64,000 bases of DNA, taken from CAIVAT01 sp049317265 (GTDB taxonomy: Bacteria > Bacteroidota > Bacteroidia > Bacteroidales > FEN-979). The position numbers and the translations under genes are program-made. Positions 8,151 to 17,422 of the stretch are shown piece by piece. Positions within the stretch are counted from its first letter, which is position 1. Every line of letters starts with the position of its first letter. The DNA is taken from NCBI GenBank assembly GCA_049317265.1, contig JBMOIP010000001.1:248001-312000 (forward strand), written 5' to 3'. The notes under the pieces are model-generated. The model saw nothing but the letters and a program-made list of their open reading frames with translations, had not been told where the DNA came from and did no database searches.

Positions 8151-9395
8151 CTATGCGTAAATCCTTGGTAAAAACTTCTGCTGAATTCCATTGGCAAGCA
8201 ATTGCGCAATCTCCTTGCGGGAAAACCCAAATACCTTTGCACCATAATCGTATAAAAACCCAATCTCGTCCTTAGAAATCTCCTTGTCGGCAATGACAAT
8301 GTTCATCAGCATGTCGAACATGGGGAAACGCTCGCCGGGGTTTAATTCCAGCAGTTTCGCCGCTGATTTATCCATGATTTCACGGACTTTTCCCGACTCT
8401 GCAATGCCTTTGAGGAATCCTGCAGGAAAGATGGTGAACTCCGACAGTTGTTTCAGAATGGCCTCATATTCATAGGGGTTCAACTCACCATCGGTACTTG
8501 CCATCACCATGCCCGCAGCAGCAATGAAATACTTCCGGTGGTAATCGGTTTCTGAGCTGCTCAGCACCAGGAGAGTCTGGATAAGATCCTCTATTTGGGT
8601 CGAAAGAGGTCCATCCGCCTGCAAGGGCTTTTTCTCAATAACTGACCGGTAAGTTGCAGAGGTACTGAACAACTGGATGGCTTTTATACGGATCGGATTG
8701 ATGGGATGAGACATAAGGTTTCCTGCCTTATTTTCGCGGAAAAAATCCAGGATTCGTTCATTTTCAGCAAGGTAGGCGTTATGGTCAAAGTTGATTCGCT
8801 CGGCAGCCAGTCCCGAAGCCAGTTTAAAAAAACCGGAAACGCATTTTTCAAGGTTCGGACTGGCAATAAAGCCGTACCTGTCGGCTGTCAGTTCAGCAAG
8901 TTTTTGCCAGAGCTGAATCTTGTGGTTCAGGATAACCGGGATGCGGGCTGTGTCGGGAAAGACGAAGTTGATCAGTTTGACGATGTTCGAATTATGGGTG
9001 ATGAGGTGACCGATCTCATGGCCAACAACAAACCTTAACTCATCATCATCAAGCTTGTCAACAAGTCCGGCGTTGATGTTGATGATGTGAGGTTCGCCGG
9101 GTTCAAGACTGGACAACGACCATGCATTGAATTCAGGAGAATTGTTGATGAAAAACTCCACAGGTTCGTCAAATTCAAGGACCTCTACCACCGATTGAAA
9201 CATGTTGTGAAGTTTCGGGGCAAGTTCACGGGTTGCTTTGAAGCTATGCCCTTCCAGGATATATTTCCACTCATTCTCAAATTTGCCGATCTTCCCTTCA
9301 CTAAGGATCTCTTCTAAGAGGTCTCCCTCCATCAACTGGAACAACTCTTGTCCCAGTTGCATTTCAAGTTCTATTCGTACCATGTCAGTGTTCAT
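8151..9395 (-). CDS. M48-type zinc metalloprotease with C-terminal TerB-like domain
   Basis: The 414-residue protein carries HEIGH at 126-130 (VVGHEIGHLITH) and a downstream Glu in LAELTADRYGF near 168, the zinc ligands and catalytic residues of M48 peptidases. No transmembrane helix is evident, unlike HtpX, so it is probably cytoplasmic. From about 285 to the end it looks like a TerB helical domain, with the paired acidic motifs ASTDGELNPYE and IADKEISKDE. Its start overlaps the upstream helical gene by 11 bases. It diverges from a ClpX-like ATPase, so the pair may act together in protein turnover; that is inference. Confidence 0.82.
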   Translation of the reverse strand: MNTDMVRIELEMQLGQELFQLMEGDLLEEILSEGKIGKFENEWKYILEGHSFKATRELAPKLHNMFQSVVEVLEFDEPVEFFINNSPEFNAWSLSSLEPGEPHIININAGLVDKLDDDELRFVVGHEIGHLITHNSNIVKLINFVFPDTARIPVILNHKIQLWQKLAELTADRYGFIASPNLEKCVSGFFKLASGLAAERINFDHNAYLAENERILDFFRENKAGNLMSHPINPIRIKAIQLFSTSATYRSVIEKKPLQADGPLSTQIEDLIQTLLVLSSSETDYHRKYFIAAAGMVMASTDGELNPYEYEAILKQLSEFTIFPAGFLKGIAESGKVREIMDKSAAKLLELNPGERFPMFDMLMNIVIADKEISKDEIGFLYDYGAKVFGFSRKEIAQLLANGIQQKFLPRIYA

Positions 9396-9954
9396 TGTTT
9401 AGTGTGCGGAGGTTATTTATCATCCTGGCCTTGTTGATTCTTGAAACCAGGTCGCTGTTCTTCTTTAACTGGGCTATTTTTTCAATGGTGAGAAGCATCT
9501 CCTCCGACTCAGCTTCTCTCAGGAGCATCTCATACACCATCATCTCCTCTGTGTAAATTTCAAAAAGGCGGAGTACCTGGAATGACATCAGTTCACTTAC
9601 TTTATTCGTAATCTCCACGGCTTTTCCCTCTTTATCTGAGGAGGCGACATGGATAAGCATTTCAGGCAAACCTTTGCTATGGATCCATTCAAAATCGATC
9701 TCATTGGCCAGGCTGCAACCCATTAGCCGGAATAACAGCTCCCAGTCGAACATGTCCGAACAATCTTCGGGAACGAGGTAGGGAACAACAAGAAACTTAG
9801 CCAGGTAGGGATCATAAAACGGAAAATCCCTGAATTTCCTGATCTTTTTGAATGGCTGAACCAGTGATTCATAGTTTTTTACTAATTCCTCCTTTTCGGG
9901 AGAAAGTTTTAATTCCTTCAGGTAACCGGGGAGGTCGAACAAGTAATTTTTCAT
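9385..9954 (-). CDS. Conserved-looking helical hypothetical protein (189 aa)
   Basis: The frame could extend upstream, but MKNYLFDLPGYLKEL at 9954 is the likeliest start; the extension would run across the divergent promoter region. The protein is mostly helical and acidic, with no signal peptide, membrane segment or catalytic motif that I recognise. It overlaps the start of the M48-protease gene by 11 bases, which implies translational coupling. A role as adaptor or partner of the protease or of the divergent AAA+ ATPase is a guess from position only. Confidence 0.7.
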   Translation of the reverse strand: MKNYLFDLPGYLKELKLSPEKEELVKNYESLVQPFKKIRKFRDFPFYDPYLAKFLVVPYLVPEDCSDMFDWELLFRLMGCSLANEIDFEWIHSKGLPEMLIHVASSDKEGKAVEITNKVSELMSFQVLRLFEIYTEEMMVYEMLLREAESEEMLLTIEKIAQLKKNSDLVSRINKARMINNLRTLNNEH

Positions 9955-9970
9955 AATCTCTGGTTTGGCT

Positions 9971-10001
9971 ATTGTTTGGAACTCAAAAATAGATATATTT
10001 G
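9971..10001 (+). promoter_or_regulatory. Promoter of the ClpX-like gene
   Basis: ATTG at 9971-9974, a 19-bp spacer and TATATTTG at 9994-10001 together match the Bacteroidota promoter consensus closely. The start codon lies at 10026. On the opposite strand, TATTTTTG (9984-9991) could serve the divergent gene at 9954, though without a well-placed -33. Confidence 0.65.
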
Positions 10002-10025
10002 AAACAACTTTGAAATAATTACCGA

Positions 10026-11459
10026 ATGAAATCGAAATCCCACCTCTATGGTATCCCGGTCCTCTCACATCTCAAAAAATCATTTATCGAAGGATTTTAC
10101 CGGGTGATGTTCCTCTCCTATCATTTTTCTACAGATGAAGCAGATACCATTATAAAATCGATTTTTGAGTTTAAAAAAAAGGAGAAAGACCTTAAAGAAC
10201 TGAAGACCACTGCGGAGGAGTCCCTGGAAAATGATCTGGATAATACGGATAGATCGGAGGAGTATATCAAACGTCGCAGGGATAAAGTTCTTAACTGGAT
10301 CAAGGTGTTTCCTGAGACCACGGAAGAGGAGCTGCAGGAGTATTTCAAGTTTCACACCATCCCGAATCCCGACATTCATGATGTGCTTGGTTTTCGAACC
10401 ACCCTGCTGATCAAAGCCCCATCCGATATTAAGGAGAAGCTCGACAAGGTCATCATCGGCCAGCATAGGGCGAAAAAAGTGATGAGCTTCGCTTTCTACC
10501 TCCATCTGCTTCGAACCGGGATCATCAGCCCGCACATTCACCGCCTCAAGGGGGTTAATGGAAGCAAGCCGAGCATTTTGCCCAAACCCAACATTCTGCT
10601 GGTAGGGCCTACAGGTTCCGGAAAAACATTGACCATCAAGACTTTGTGTGGCATGTTCGGAATCCCTTTTATCAAGGTTGATTGTTCATCCCTCACCAGT
10701 TCAGGCTATGTAGGCAACCATCTGAACGATTACCTCAAGCAGCTTATCCATCACCATGGGAAGGCAAAAGCCGAGCAGGCAGTGATCTTTTTTGATGAGT
10801 TCGACAAGATGAGCGAGATCAACATCGGCGGGAGCGGCCGCGGATCGGTAGGAGGCATCGAACTGCAACAGGAGTTTCTTTCATTTCTGGAAGACCGCGA
10901 CAGGATCATTACACGCACAGGGTATGAAGATGGCCGTTCGCAGGAGACCATCAACATTGAAAATATGATGCTGATTTTCAGTGGCAGCTTTCATGGAGTG
11001 GAGGATCTGATTATGAAACGGGTGCAATCCAATAAAAAGGAGTTCACGAAGTACCTGAAGAGCCCGCAGGAGCTGAAAGAGGAGGAGAACATTCTCCAGA
11101 AGATCAATTACAGCGACATCATCAGTTTCGGCATCATCCCGGAACTCACCGGGAGGCTGGGTTTCATCGCCGTCCTCGACAAACTCTCGGAAAGCGATAT
11201 CGTCCAGATTCTAAAAGGCGCCGCCGGCGGCATCATCGAGCAATACCGCAACTATTTCACCCATCACTTCGACCGGCTGATCATCGAGGAAGAGGTATAC
11301 GAACTCATTGCCGCTGAAGTCCTGAAGCGTAAAATCGGCGCCCGTGCCATCAACGGCATTATCATCGAGTTGTTGCAGGATCTGCTGTATGATGCGCCGA
11401 ATGAATTTGAGGAAGAGTTCAGGATTGACCGGGAGTTTTTTGGGGGGAGGTTTGTGTAA
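10026..11459 (+). CDS. ClpX-like AAA+ ATPase lacking zinc domain and ClpP-docking IGF motif
   Basis: The 477 residues align by eye to ClpX from about 135 on: Walker A GPTGSGKT (194-201), pore loop GYVG (227-230), Walker B VIFFDEFDKM (253-262), sensor region LIFSGSFHG, arginine region IIPELTGRLGF, and sensor-2 KIGARAINGIIIELLQDLLYD. The N-terminal about 130 residues are helical and charged instead of the four-Cys zinc finger of ClpX. The segment after IMKR, where ClpX carries IGF, has no such tripeptide. It should therefore be an unfoldase that does not dock ClpP in the usual way. Its divergent neighbour is an M48 protease. The upstream promoter is well formed. Confidence 0.88.
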   Translation: MKSKSHLYGIPVLSHLKKSFIEGFYRVMFLSYHFSTDEADTIIKSIFEFKKKEKDLKELKTTAEESLENDLDNTDRSEEYIKRRRDKVLNWIKVFPETTEEELQEYFKFHTIPNPDIHDVLGFRTTLLIKAPSDIKEKLDKVIIGQHRAKKVMSFAFYLHLLRTGIISPHIHRLKGVNGSKPSILPKPNILLVGPTGSGKTLTIKTLCGMFGIPFIKVDCSSLTSSGYVGNHLNDYLKQLIHHHGKAKAEQAVIFFDEFDKMSEINIGGSGRGSVGGIELQQEFLSFLEDRDRIITRTGYEDGRSQETINIENMMLIFSGSFHGVEDLIMKRVQSNKKEFTKYLKSPQELKEEENILQKINYSDIISFGIIPELTGRLGFIAVLDKLSESDIVQILKGAAGGIIEQYRNYFTHHFDRLIIEEEVYELIAAEVLKRKIGARAINGIIIELLQDLLYDAPNEFEEEFRIDREFFGGRFV

Positions 11460-11461
11460 CG

Positions 11462-11599
11462 ATATTTTATGCATCGCTTGGGCGTAAAGACGCTGATAAT
11501 GAACAATATTCATACTCTAAATATAGTCTGCTGCCTCTTCTGACAGTACTCCTTGGATTTGCCGGATATAGAACATTGCAGATTCTAAAGAATAAATAG
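11462..11599 (+). pseudogene. C-terminal remnant of an unidentified membrane protein
   Basis: A short open stretch directly after the ClpX-like gene, without its own start, ends in a hydrophobic helix (LLPLLTVLLGFAGYRTLQ) and a TAG at 11597-11599. It looks like the tail of a small membrane protein whose front has been lost. From 11600 to about 11900 only brief, interrupted frames are seen, with no recognisable product. Confidence 0.35.
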
Positions 11600-11904
11600 C
11601 AACTGGCACGATTGCCGGAGACCAGGCTGAGCTCAACCCCATCCGGTATGGGTTTTTTAATCAGGATCGTTGGAAAAAAGAGAATACCATGATCCTTTCA
11701 GAGGATGGTAACCGGGGCAGTGAGCCCTGCCAGAATATCAGAAATCGCCAACAGGATCATAAGCGGGAAAATTCGTGATTGCATCGAAATGGTCCCTCTA
11801 TATTTATTCCTGGGTTTTAAAGGTGAGATCAAACAATGGTTGATAAATAACGGCTTAATCACAGATATTTCTTAGGTACTCTCAACATATGTTGTTGATA
11901 TTGC

Positions 11905-12735
11905 CGGCAAGTCGATCTCGAAGAAAAGTTGCAGGGGAGAATTACAAATGTGATCGGACTTTACAAGGAGGCCAGTGAGAAACAGGTTGTATCATGAACC
12001 TTTACCAATGTGCCGACATCAAATCCTGTAACCTGGTCCTCGATGAATAAATCACAATCCTTCAGGAGCAGGAAAACAGGATGATGGCACTGATCGCAGG
12101 ATTGCTGATCTTCTAGTCATCCTGTGCCTGATCGTTAACAGGTTACTGGCTGTGCCGGGATGTTTTTTACTGTTGATGGGATATCTTGTTACGTTGACGG
12201 CAGGTATTTTCATGCCCATGATCACCCTTGATACCCGGATTTTGACGATCAAGATAGACCTTATAACACATCAGATTGTATATAATAACCAGGTGCTCTG
12301 CTCCCTGTGAGCAAGTCGATCTTCCAGGTTATTGGCGCCCAGCTTTCTCAGTACGCCTGGAAGATCACCCTGGTAGGGGTGTTGATATTAGCCTTAAGCG
12401 TTTTCGCGACACTGATTAAACTGGCCTCCTCGTTCCTGATCCGAGCCGGTGTTTTCAAAGGGGATTGTTTCACACTGATCAATTCTTCCCTGGGAAAATG
12501 TAGCACTGCAGATGTGTTTATGGTGGCCCTGTTCATGGCCTATCTCGGGATAAACGAGCTGATCAGTAGTGTTTTTTTGCAACTTGAACAAAACAATGCA
12601 GATGAATTGATCAACACCGCAAACAATACACATTTTCGACAGGGTCTGATTTTTTTCACTTGGTACACATTCATAAGCATTTTATCTTCGTATTTGTTGA
12701 AAATATGGAAGGAAGCCAGGCTCAAACCGGCTTAA
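11905..12735 (+). pseudogene. PqiA-like membrane protein, frameshifted and decayed
   Basis: The 3' part (12307-12735) reads as 142 residues with KSIFQVI, two membrane helices and LGKCSTADVFMVALFMAYLG, which resembles paraquat-inducible protein A-type proteins. Just upstream, in a different frame, 12112-12307 encodes a matching front part (MGYLVTLTAGIFMPMITLD, YNNQVL). The frame breaks near 12300-12307, where reading on gives a TGA at 12308. Further upstream, fragments such as GLYKEASEKQVVS are cut by stops. The intact gene would have encoded an inner-membrane protein of envelope lipid homeostasis. The region looks like an inactivated gene rather than a single sequencing error. Confidence 0.6.
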
Positions 12736-12990
12736 AATCAACAACTTAATATCAAGTCTGCTATTTGGAGCCAAAATTTATAACTAACTGATTCAAAATC
12801 GTTGACTCAAGTAATTTCAGAACTGTTGACTTTATTGGTAATTTAATATGACAGTGATGATTTTGGATTAATTTATTTTCTTGCTCATCATTCAAAATTA
12901 TATTTCGCATCTTTGTTTAATAATTTGCGTAAATGTTATTGCCCATTTATATGGCTAACTTAACAACTGCTTTAACAGAGAAATGCTGAA
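12736..12990. other. AT-rich leader region of the Liv-KamA cassette
   Basis: These 255 bases are strongly AT-rich and contain no plausible gene. They must hold the promoter of the 15-kb rightward cassette. I see TTTG at 12912-12915 and a near-match TAATTTG at 12921, but no properly spaced pair, so I do not assign a promoter. Confidence 0.5.
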
Positions 12991-13860
12991 ATGATCGGAC
13001 AATTTTTAATTAACGGACTTATTACCGGGGCAATCTACTCACTTGTATCTCTTGGCTTCGCATTGGTTTATAATACTACCCGCATTTTTCACATTGCCTA
13101 CGCTGCCTTGTATATGACAGCGCCTTATTTCTTAATGCTTTTCTACCGGATGCTGAATATTCCTTTAGTCCTTGCTGTTTTCCTGGCCATTACATCAACG
13201 ATTATAGCAGGTCTTATTATCGAACAATTTGTTTACAACCCGCTGTCCAGGAAAAAAAGCCCACATAATGTGATCATGATCAGCTCTTTGGGTGTGATGA
13301 TAGTGATCATAAACCTGATTGCCCTTTTTTTTGGAAACGAAACAAAAATTATTAATCCCGAAATATCATCCTCTTTTTCTTTTGGCGTTATCCTGATTAC
13401 ATACACACAATTATGGCAATTTTCTATTGCCACATTGTTAATTATTTGTTTCTTCATTGTCCTGAAGAATTCTGGTTTTGGAATTAAAACAAGGGCGCTC
13501 AGGGATGATCAAATTCTTTGCTCCACTTTTGGTATTGATACTTATAAGTTACGAAGGACACTAATGGTTATCAGTTCATTTTTTGCTGCTGTTGGTGGTT
13601 GCCTGGTTGCCTATGATGTAGGTATGGACCCCTATGTTGGATTACCGCTGCTCCTTAATGCAGTTGTCGCACTCATCATTGGCGGTATTGGCCGCTTCGA
13701 AGCTCCCGTATTAGGTGGGATATTGCTTGGACTTATTCAGGCCATGGCTATTTATGTTTTTTCGGCTAAATGGCAGGACGCTATCACTTTTGTTATTTTA
13801 ATTTTATTTTTAATTCTCCGGCCGCAAGGCATATTGGGAGAAAAGTTAAGATCTGTTTAA
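12991..13860 (+). CDS. livH: Branched-chain amino acid-type ABC permease (LivH family)
   Basis: The 289-residue polytopic protein has the LivH signatures: NGLITGAIYSLVSLGFALVY at the N-terminus, NTTRIFHIAYAALYM, and the cytoplasmic coupling stretch KTRALRDDQILCSTFGID. It is one of two permease subunits of an importer for branched-chain or other hydrophobic amino acids (the family also includes urea and amide importers). It opens the cassette. Its stop codon overlaps the start of the next gene (TAATG at 13858-13862). Confidence 0.92.
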   Translation: MIGQFLINGLITGAIYSLVSLGFALVYNTTRIFHIAYAALYMTAPYFLMLFYRMLNIPLVLAVFLAITSTIIAGLIIEQFVYNPLSRKKSPHNVIMISSLGVMIVIINLIALFFGNETKIINPEISSSFSFGVILITYTQLWQFSIATLLIICFFIVLKNSGFGIKTRALRDDQILCSTFGIDTYKLRRTLMVISSFFAAVGGCLVAYDVGMDPYVGLPLLLNAVVALIIGGIGRFEAPVLGGILLGLIQAMAIYVFSAKWQDAITFVILILFLILRPQGILGEKLRSV

Positions 13861-14732
13861 TGGAATATTTGATACATATCGTCATACTGATCAATATTTA
13901 CATTATCATCACCAGTAGTACCAACCTGCTTGTTGGGGTTGTGAACCTGCTATCAATGGGACAGGCAGCATTTTACGGATTAGGTGCCTATTTCTCCGTT
14001 ATGGCATTGATGACATTCCATCTTTCGTTATTTCCCACCCTTCTTATTGCTATTTCATTGACTGCAATATTGAGTTTAATCATCGCCTTCCCAACCCTGA
14101 ATCTCAAAGGGGATTATTTTGTGTTGGCTACGCTGGGATTTCAACTCATCATATATTCTATTTTATACAATTGGATTTCTGTCACTAATGGCCCTTTTGG
14201 CATTGCTGGGATTCCGGCCCCGCAACTCTTTCGGGGCATAGAAATTTCAGGTTTATGGGCGTTTTTAGCACTTAGTTCAATGCTTGCCTCGATTGTGGTT
14301 TTTATCGTGTATCAACTTCTTCATTCTCCTTTTGGACGTGCACTCCGTGGAATACGGGATGATGAGCTTTCAATGCTTGCTTTGGGCAAAAATGTAATGA
14401 AGTTTAAAGTGCAGATCTTTTTTATTTCCAGTGGTTTGATTGCGGTTGCGGGATTTCTTTTTGCCACCTATGTAAGCTATATTGACCCTACCAGTTTCAA
14501 TCTTGACGAATCCATTTTTATATTAACAGCGGTTATTGTGGGAGGATTAGGGAATGTCAAAGGCCCAATTATCGGTTCCTTGTTTGTTATTCTCCTGCCT
14601 GAAGCATTGCGGTTTTTAGGAATGCCGGATGCGCTGGCAGCGAATATGAGACAAATTATTTTCGGACTATCTTTGGTATTTCTTATGTATATACGGCCTA
14701 AAGGGCTTGCCGGAACTTATGAGATTAAGTAA
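13860..14732 (+). CDS. livM: Branched-chain amino acid-type ABC permease (LivM family)
   Basis: The start is the ATG at 13860, in a one-base overlap with the livH stop; a longer frame to 13770 merely runs into livH. The 290 residues carry LivM hallmarks: NLLVGVVNLLSMGQAAFYGLGAY, the central FPTLNLKGDYFVLATLGFQ, RALRGIRDDELSMLALGKN, and VGGLGNVKGPIIGSL near the C-terminus. It pairs with LivH to form the membrane pore. The next gene again starts in a TAATG overlap. Confidence 0.92.
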   Translation: MEYLIHIVILINIYIIITSSTNLLVGVVNLLSMGQAAFYGLGAYFSVMALMTFHLSLFPTLLIAISLTAILSLIIAFPTLNLKGDYFVLATLGFQLIIYSILYNWISVTNGPFGIAGIPAPQLFRGIEISGLWAFLALSSMLASIVVFIVYQLLHSPFGRALRGIRDDELSMLALGKNVMKFKVQIFFISSGLIAVAGFLFATYVSYIDPTSFNLDESIFILTAVIVGGLGNVKGPIIGSLFVILLPEALRFLGMPDALAANMRQIIFGLSLVFLMYIRPKGLAGTYEIK

Positions 14733-15559
14733 TGAATGAAAGCATACTAAATATAGAAAAGTTATCAAAGAGCTTCTCCCGGAAGATCATCAATGTAAGA
14801 GGGAGTGAAGAAGACGAGAAATTCTTTATTATCAAAGACTTTTTCCTCAATGTACCCAAAGGAAAAATTATGGCCATTGTGGGTGGCAACGGAGCCGGAA
14901 AAACAACACTTTTCAATATTATTTCCGGATTTGTGAAGCCGGATAATGATAATGTTACACTTATCAAAACTCAGGAAACTTTTAATCTGGTCAATCTTAG
15001 TCCCCATAAAATTGCCCGGAATGGCATTGGAAGACTATTTCAGGACAATCATATCTTTCCTGATTTGAGCGTTTTGGAAAATATGTTGATCGCCTGTGAT
15101 TCCCGTTTTGAAGAGCTACCCTTTACTGCCATGCTTTTCCCATTCAGGATAAAAAAAACAGAAGCTGATAAAATAGCAAAAGCCAAAACAAAGTTTGACG
15201 AATTATTGGGCGAAGGTAATCCACTTTGGCAATTGCAGGATTCGCCGGCCGGGAACTTGTCATATGGACAGCAGCGATTACTGGGACTTGCCAGGCTTTT
15301 CATGCAGGATTATTCTTTATTACTGCTTGATGAACCCACGGCCGGTGTCAACCAGGAAATTATTCAATTAATGAAAAAAGTAATAACGGCATTTGTGGAA
15401 AAAGGGGAAACGGTTTTACTTATAGAACACAACCTTAAATTCGTCCTTGATATTGCTGATTTTTGTTGTTTTATGAGTGATGGAAGTATAAGCATGATTG
15501 GCACGCCAGTCGATGTGCTTGAAAACGAAGATGTTAAAAAATCTTATTTAGGCTTATAG
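14732..15559 (+). CDS. livG: ABC transporter ATPase (LivG family)
   Basis: The 275-residue ATPase has Walker A GGNGAGKTT, the LivG-type switch (NGIGRLFQDNHIFPDLSVLE), signature LSYGQQRLLGLARL, Walker B LLLLDEPTAGV, and H-loop IEHNLKFVL. The N-terminal about 25 residues (SFSRKIINVRGSEEDEKFF) are longer and more charged than in standard LivG. It energises the LivHM pore together with LivF. It is translationally coupled to both neighbours. Confidence 0.92.
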   Translation: MNESILNIEKLSKSFSRKIINVRGSEEDEKFFIIKDFFLNVPKGKIMAIVGGNGAGKTTLFNIISGFVKPDNDNVTLIKTQETFNLVNLSPHKIARNGIGRLFQDNHIFPDLSVLENMLIACDSRFEELPFTAMLFPFRIKKTEADKIAKAKTKFDELLGEGNPLWQLQDSPAGNLSYGQQRLLGLARLFMQDYSLLLLDEPTAGVNQEIIQLMKKVITAFVEKGETVLLIEHNLKFVLDIADFCCFMSDGSISMIGTPVDVLENEDVKKSYLGL

Positions 15560-15561
15560 TG

Positions 15562-16278
15562 ATGTTGAAGATTAATAAGCTTGCAGCAAGCTACACTAAG
15601 AATAATCCCATTCTGAAGGGAATTAATCTGGAAGTAAATGAAGGTGAAGCGGTTGCTGTTTTAGGAAAAAATGGTTGCGGAAAATCAACTTTGGCAAAAG
15701 CCATCTTTAATTTGATTCCCTTTATTGAAGGTGAAATAACTTTTAGTGGGCTGGATATTACAAGGTTTTCTACGCATAATATATCAAAACAGGGTATTGG
15801 ATTTTTTTTCCAGGGAGGCAGGGTTTTCCCTAACCTGACAGTTGAAGAAAACCTTATATTTGCTATGCAAAATAAAAGAAATGAGAAAGCAAAAAGGATT
15901 AAGGAGATTGTTGAGTATTTTGAATTGTTAAAAAGCAACCACAGGATGAACTTAAAGGCATCTTATCTGAGTGGCGGAGAAAAGCACCAACTGGCTTTGG
16001 CAATGGTTTTAATGCCTCGGCCTCGTTTTTTAATACTCGATGAGCTTTCTGCCGGGCTTTCCCCCATGAATATAAAAACCATCTATGAGGTATTGCAACA
16101 AGTGAAAAAGGATGAAAATCTTGGTTTATTGTTAATCGAACAAAATGTATCGGTTGCAATAGAGAATAGTGACAGGGTTGTTTTAATGCAAAGCGGAGTG
16201 ATTGCAAGAGCAACTTTATGTTCAAATCTCACCACCCCTGAAGAACAAAGTGAATTTTTAAATTTTAATATAAATTAA
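15562..16278 (+). CDS. livF: ABC transporter ATPase (LivF family)
   Basis: The ATG at 15562 directly follows the livG stop; a GTG at 15559, overlapping it, is an alternative. The 238 residues contain Walker A GKNGCGKST, GIGFFFQGGRVFPNLTVEEN, signature YLSGGEKHQLALAM, Walker B FLILDELSAGLSP, and LIEQNVSVAIENSDR near the C-terminus, all LivF-type. Note Ser for Pro-Thr in the D-loop region (DELSAGLS), common in this subfamily. Confidence 0.92.
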   Translation: MLKINKLAASYTKNNPILKGINLEVNEGEAVAVLGKNGCGKSTLAKAIFNLIPFIEGEITFSGLDITRFSTHNISKQGIGFFFQGGRVFPNLTVEENLIFAMQNKRNEKAKRIKEIVEYFELLKSNHRMNLKASYLSGGEKHQLALAMVLMPRPRFLILDELSAGLSPMNIKTIYEVLQQVKKDENLGLLLIEQNVSVAIENSDRVVLMQSGVIARATLCSNLTTPEEQSEFLNFNIN

Positions 16279-16290
16279 TAAGGATAAATC

Positions 16291-17388
16291 ATGAAACGTA
16301 TAAGTTTTTTATTTACAGTAATTTTATCCATTACAGTAGTTATTTCTACGATTTTTTATGGATGTGATAATTCAAAGGAAGAGGTTGTAAAAATAGGAGC
16401 AATATTACCTTTAACAGGTGAAGGTGCAGAGTGGGGTATTACATCTAAAAATGCAATTTTGCTTGCATTAAATGAAAGAAATGTAAATAATCCAAAAATA
16501 AGATTTGAAGTTCTTTTCGAGGATAGTAGAAGTACTGTTAAAGATGGCTTAAGTGTTCTTAATAAGCTGGACGCTCAAAATGTGAAATTTGTTATTGGAG
16601 ATATAATCAGTTCGAATGTTTTAGCTATGGCACCTGTAGTTGAAAAAAATGGAATATTATTGATTTCACCAGGTGCATCAAATCCTGATATTACCCTCGC
16701 AGGTGATAACGTATTTAGGACATGGCAATCAGATGCATTAGAAGCTCAAGTTGGAGCCTCTTTCGTATTAGATTCTGTTTTCTGGAAAAAAATTGCAATC
16801 ATTTATTTGGAAAATGGATATGGGGTTGGATTAGCCAAAGAATTTGAAAAAACTATTGAAACCAGAGGTTTTAAACCGACGCTTGTAGAATCTTTCAAAA
16901 TTGGACAAGCAAATTTCAGAGATCTAATTTCCAAAATTAAAAACAATAAACCAGATGGCATTTATCTTGCATCCTATCCCGAAGAAAATCACAATATTCT
17001 GAAACAACTTAAGGAGCAACAAGTTAAAATACCAGTATTGGGTACTCAGGGGTTTGTTTCACCTCAAATTAAAACACTGATTCCTACTCTTAATTACACA
17101 ATTTATTTTTCCATTCCATTGCCGCCCGATTCAACATCCGTTTCTGTAAGGAATTTCCAACAAAATTACAATAAGGCGTATGGAAAAACTCCTGGTATTA
17201 CTGCTGATGCAGCCTATGATGCTTTTGTATTACTAGCAAACGGCATTCAACTTCATGGTTATAATGTTCCAAAAGTTAAAAATTATCTATATTCTGTTAA
17301 AAACTTTTCAGGTGCAAGTGGGATATTAACAATTAATAAGTTTGGTGATGTGGAAAAACCATTTGTTTTTATTAAAAATATGCAGTAA
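16291..17388 (+). CDS. livK: LivK-type amino acid-binding lipoprotein
   Basis: The 365-residue protein has a lipoprotein signal (hydrophobic stretch ending TIFYGCDNS, Cys about 25) and a Peripla_BP_6 fold: VVKIGAILPLTGEGAEWG, VIGDIISSNVLAMAPV, ISPGASNPDITLAGDNVFR, ADAAYDAFVLLANGI. It delivers substrate to LivHMGF. The base composition here is the most AT-rich of the cassette. The next gene, a KamA-type aminomutase 34 bp downstream, suggests the ligand is an amino acid that is then processed, or an aminomutase product. Confidence 0.9.
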   Translation: MKRISFLFTVILSITVVISTIFYGCDNSKEEVVKIGAILPLTGEGAEWGITSKNAILLALNERNVNNPKIRFEVLFEDSRSTVKDGLSVLNKLDAQNVKFVIGDIISSNVLAMAPVVEKNGILLISPGASNPDITLAGDNVFRTWQSDALEAQVGASFVLDSVFWKKIAIIYLENGYGVGLAKEFEKTIETRGFKPTLVESFKIGQANFRDLISKIKNNKPDGIYLASYPEENHNILKQLKEQQVKIPVLGTQGFVSPQIKTLIPTLNYTIYFSIPLPPDSTSVSVRNFQQNYNKAYGKTPGITADAAYDAFVLLANGIQLHGYNVPKVKNYLYSVKNFSGASGILTINKFGDVEKPFVFIKNMQ

Positions 17389-17422
17389 TTAGGGGTTTTA
17401 ATTCACCTGAGTAATGTTTTAA

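Noticed and set aside
13770..13859. Longer N-terminus for LivM
   Set aside because: It is inside livH in another frame; the ATG at 13860 gives the family's usual N-terminus.
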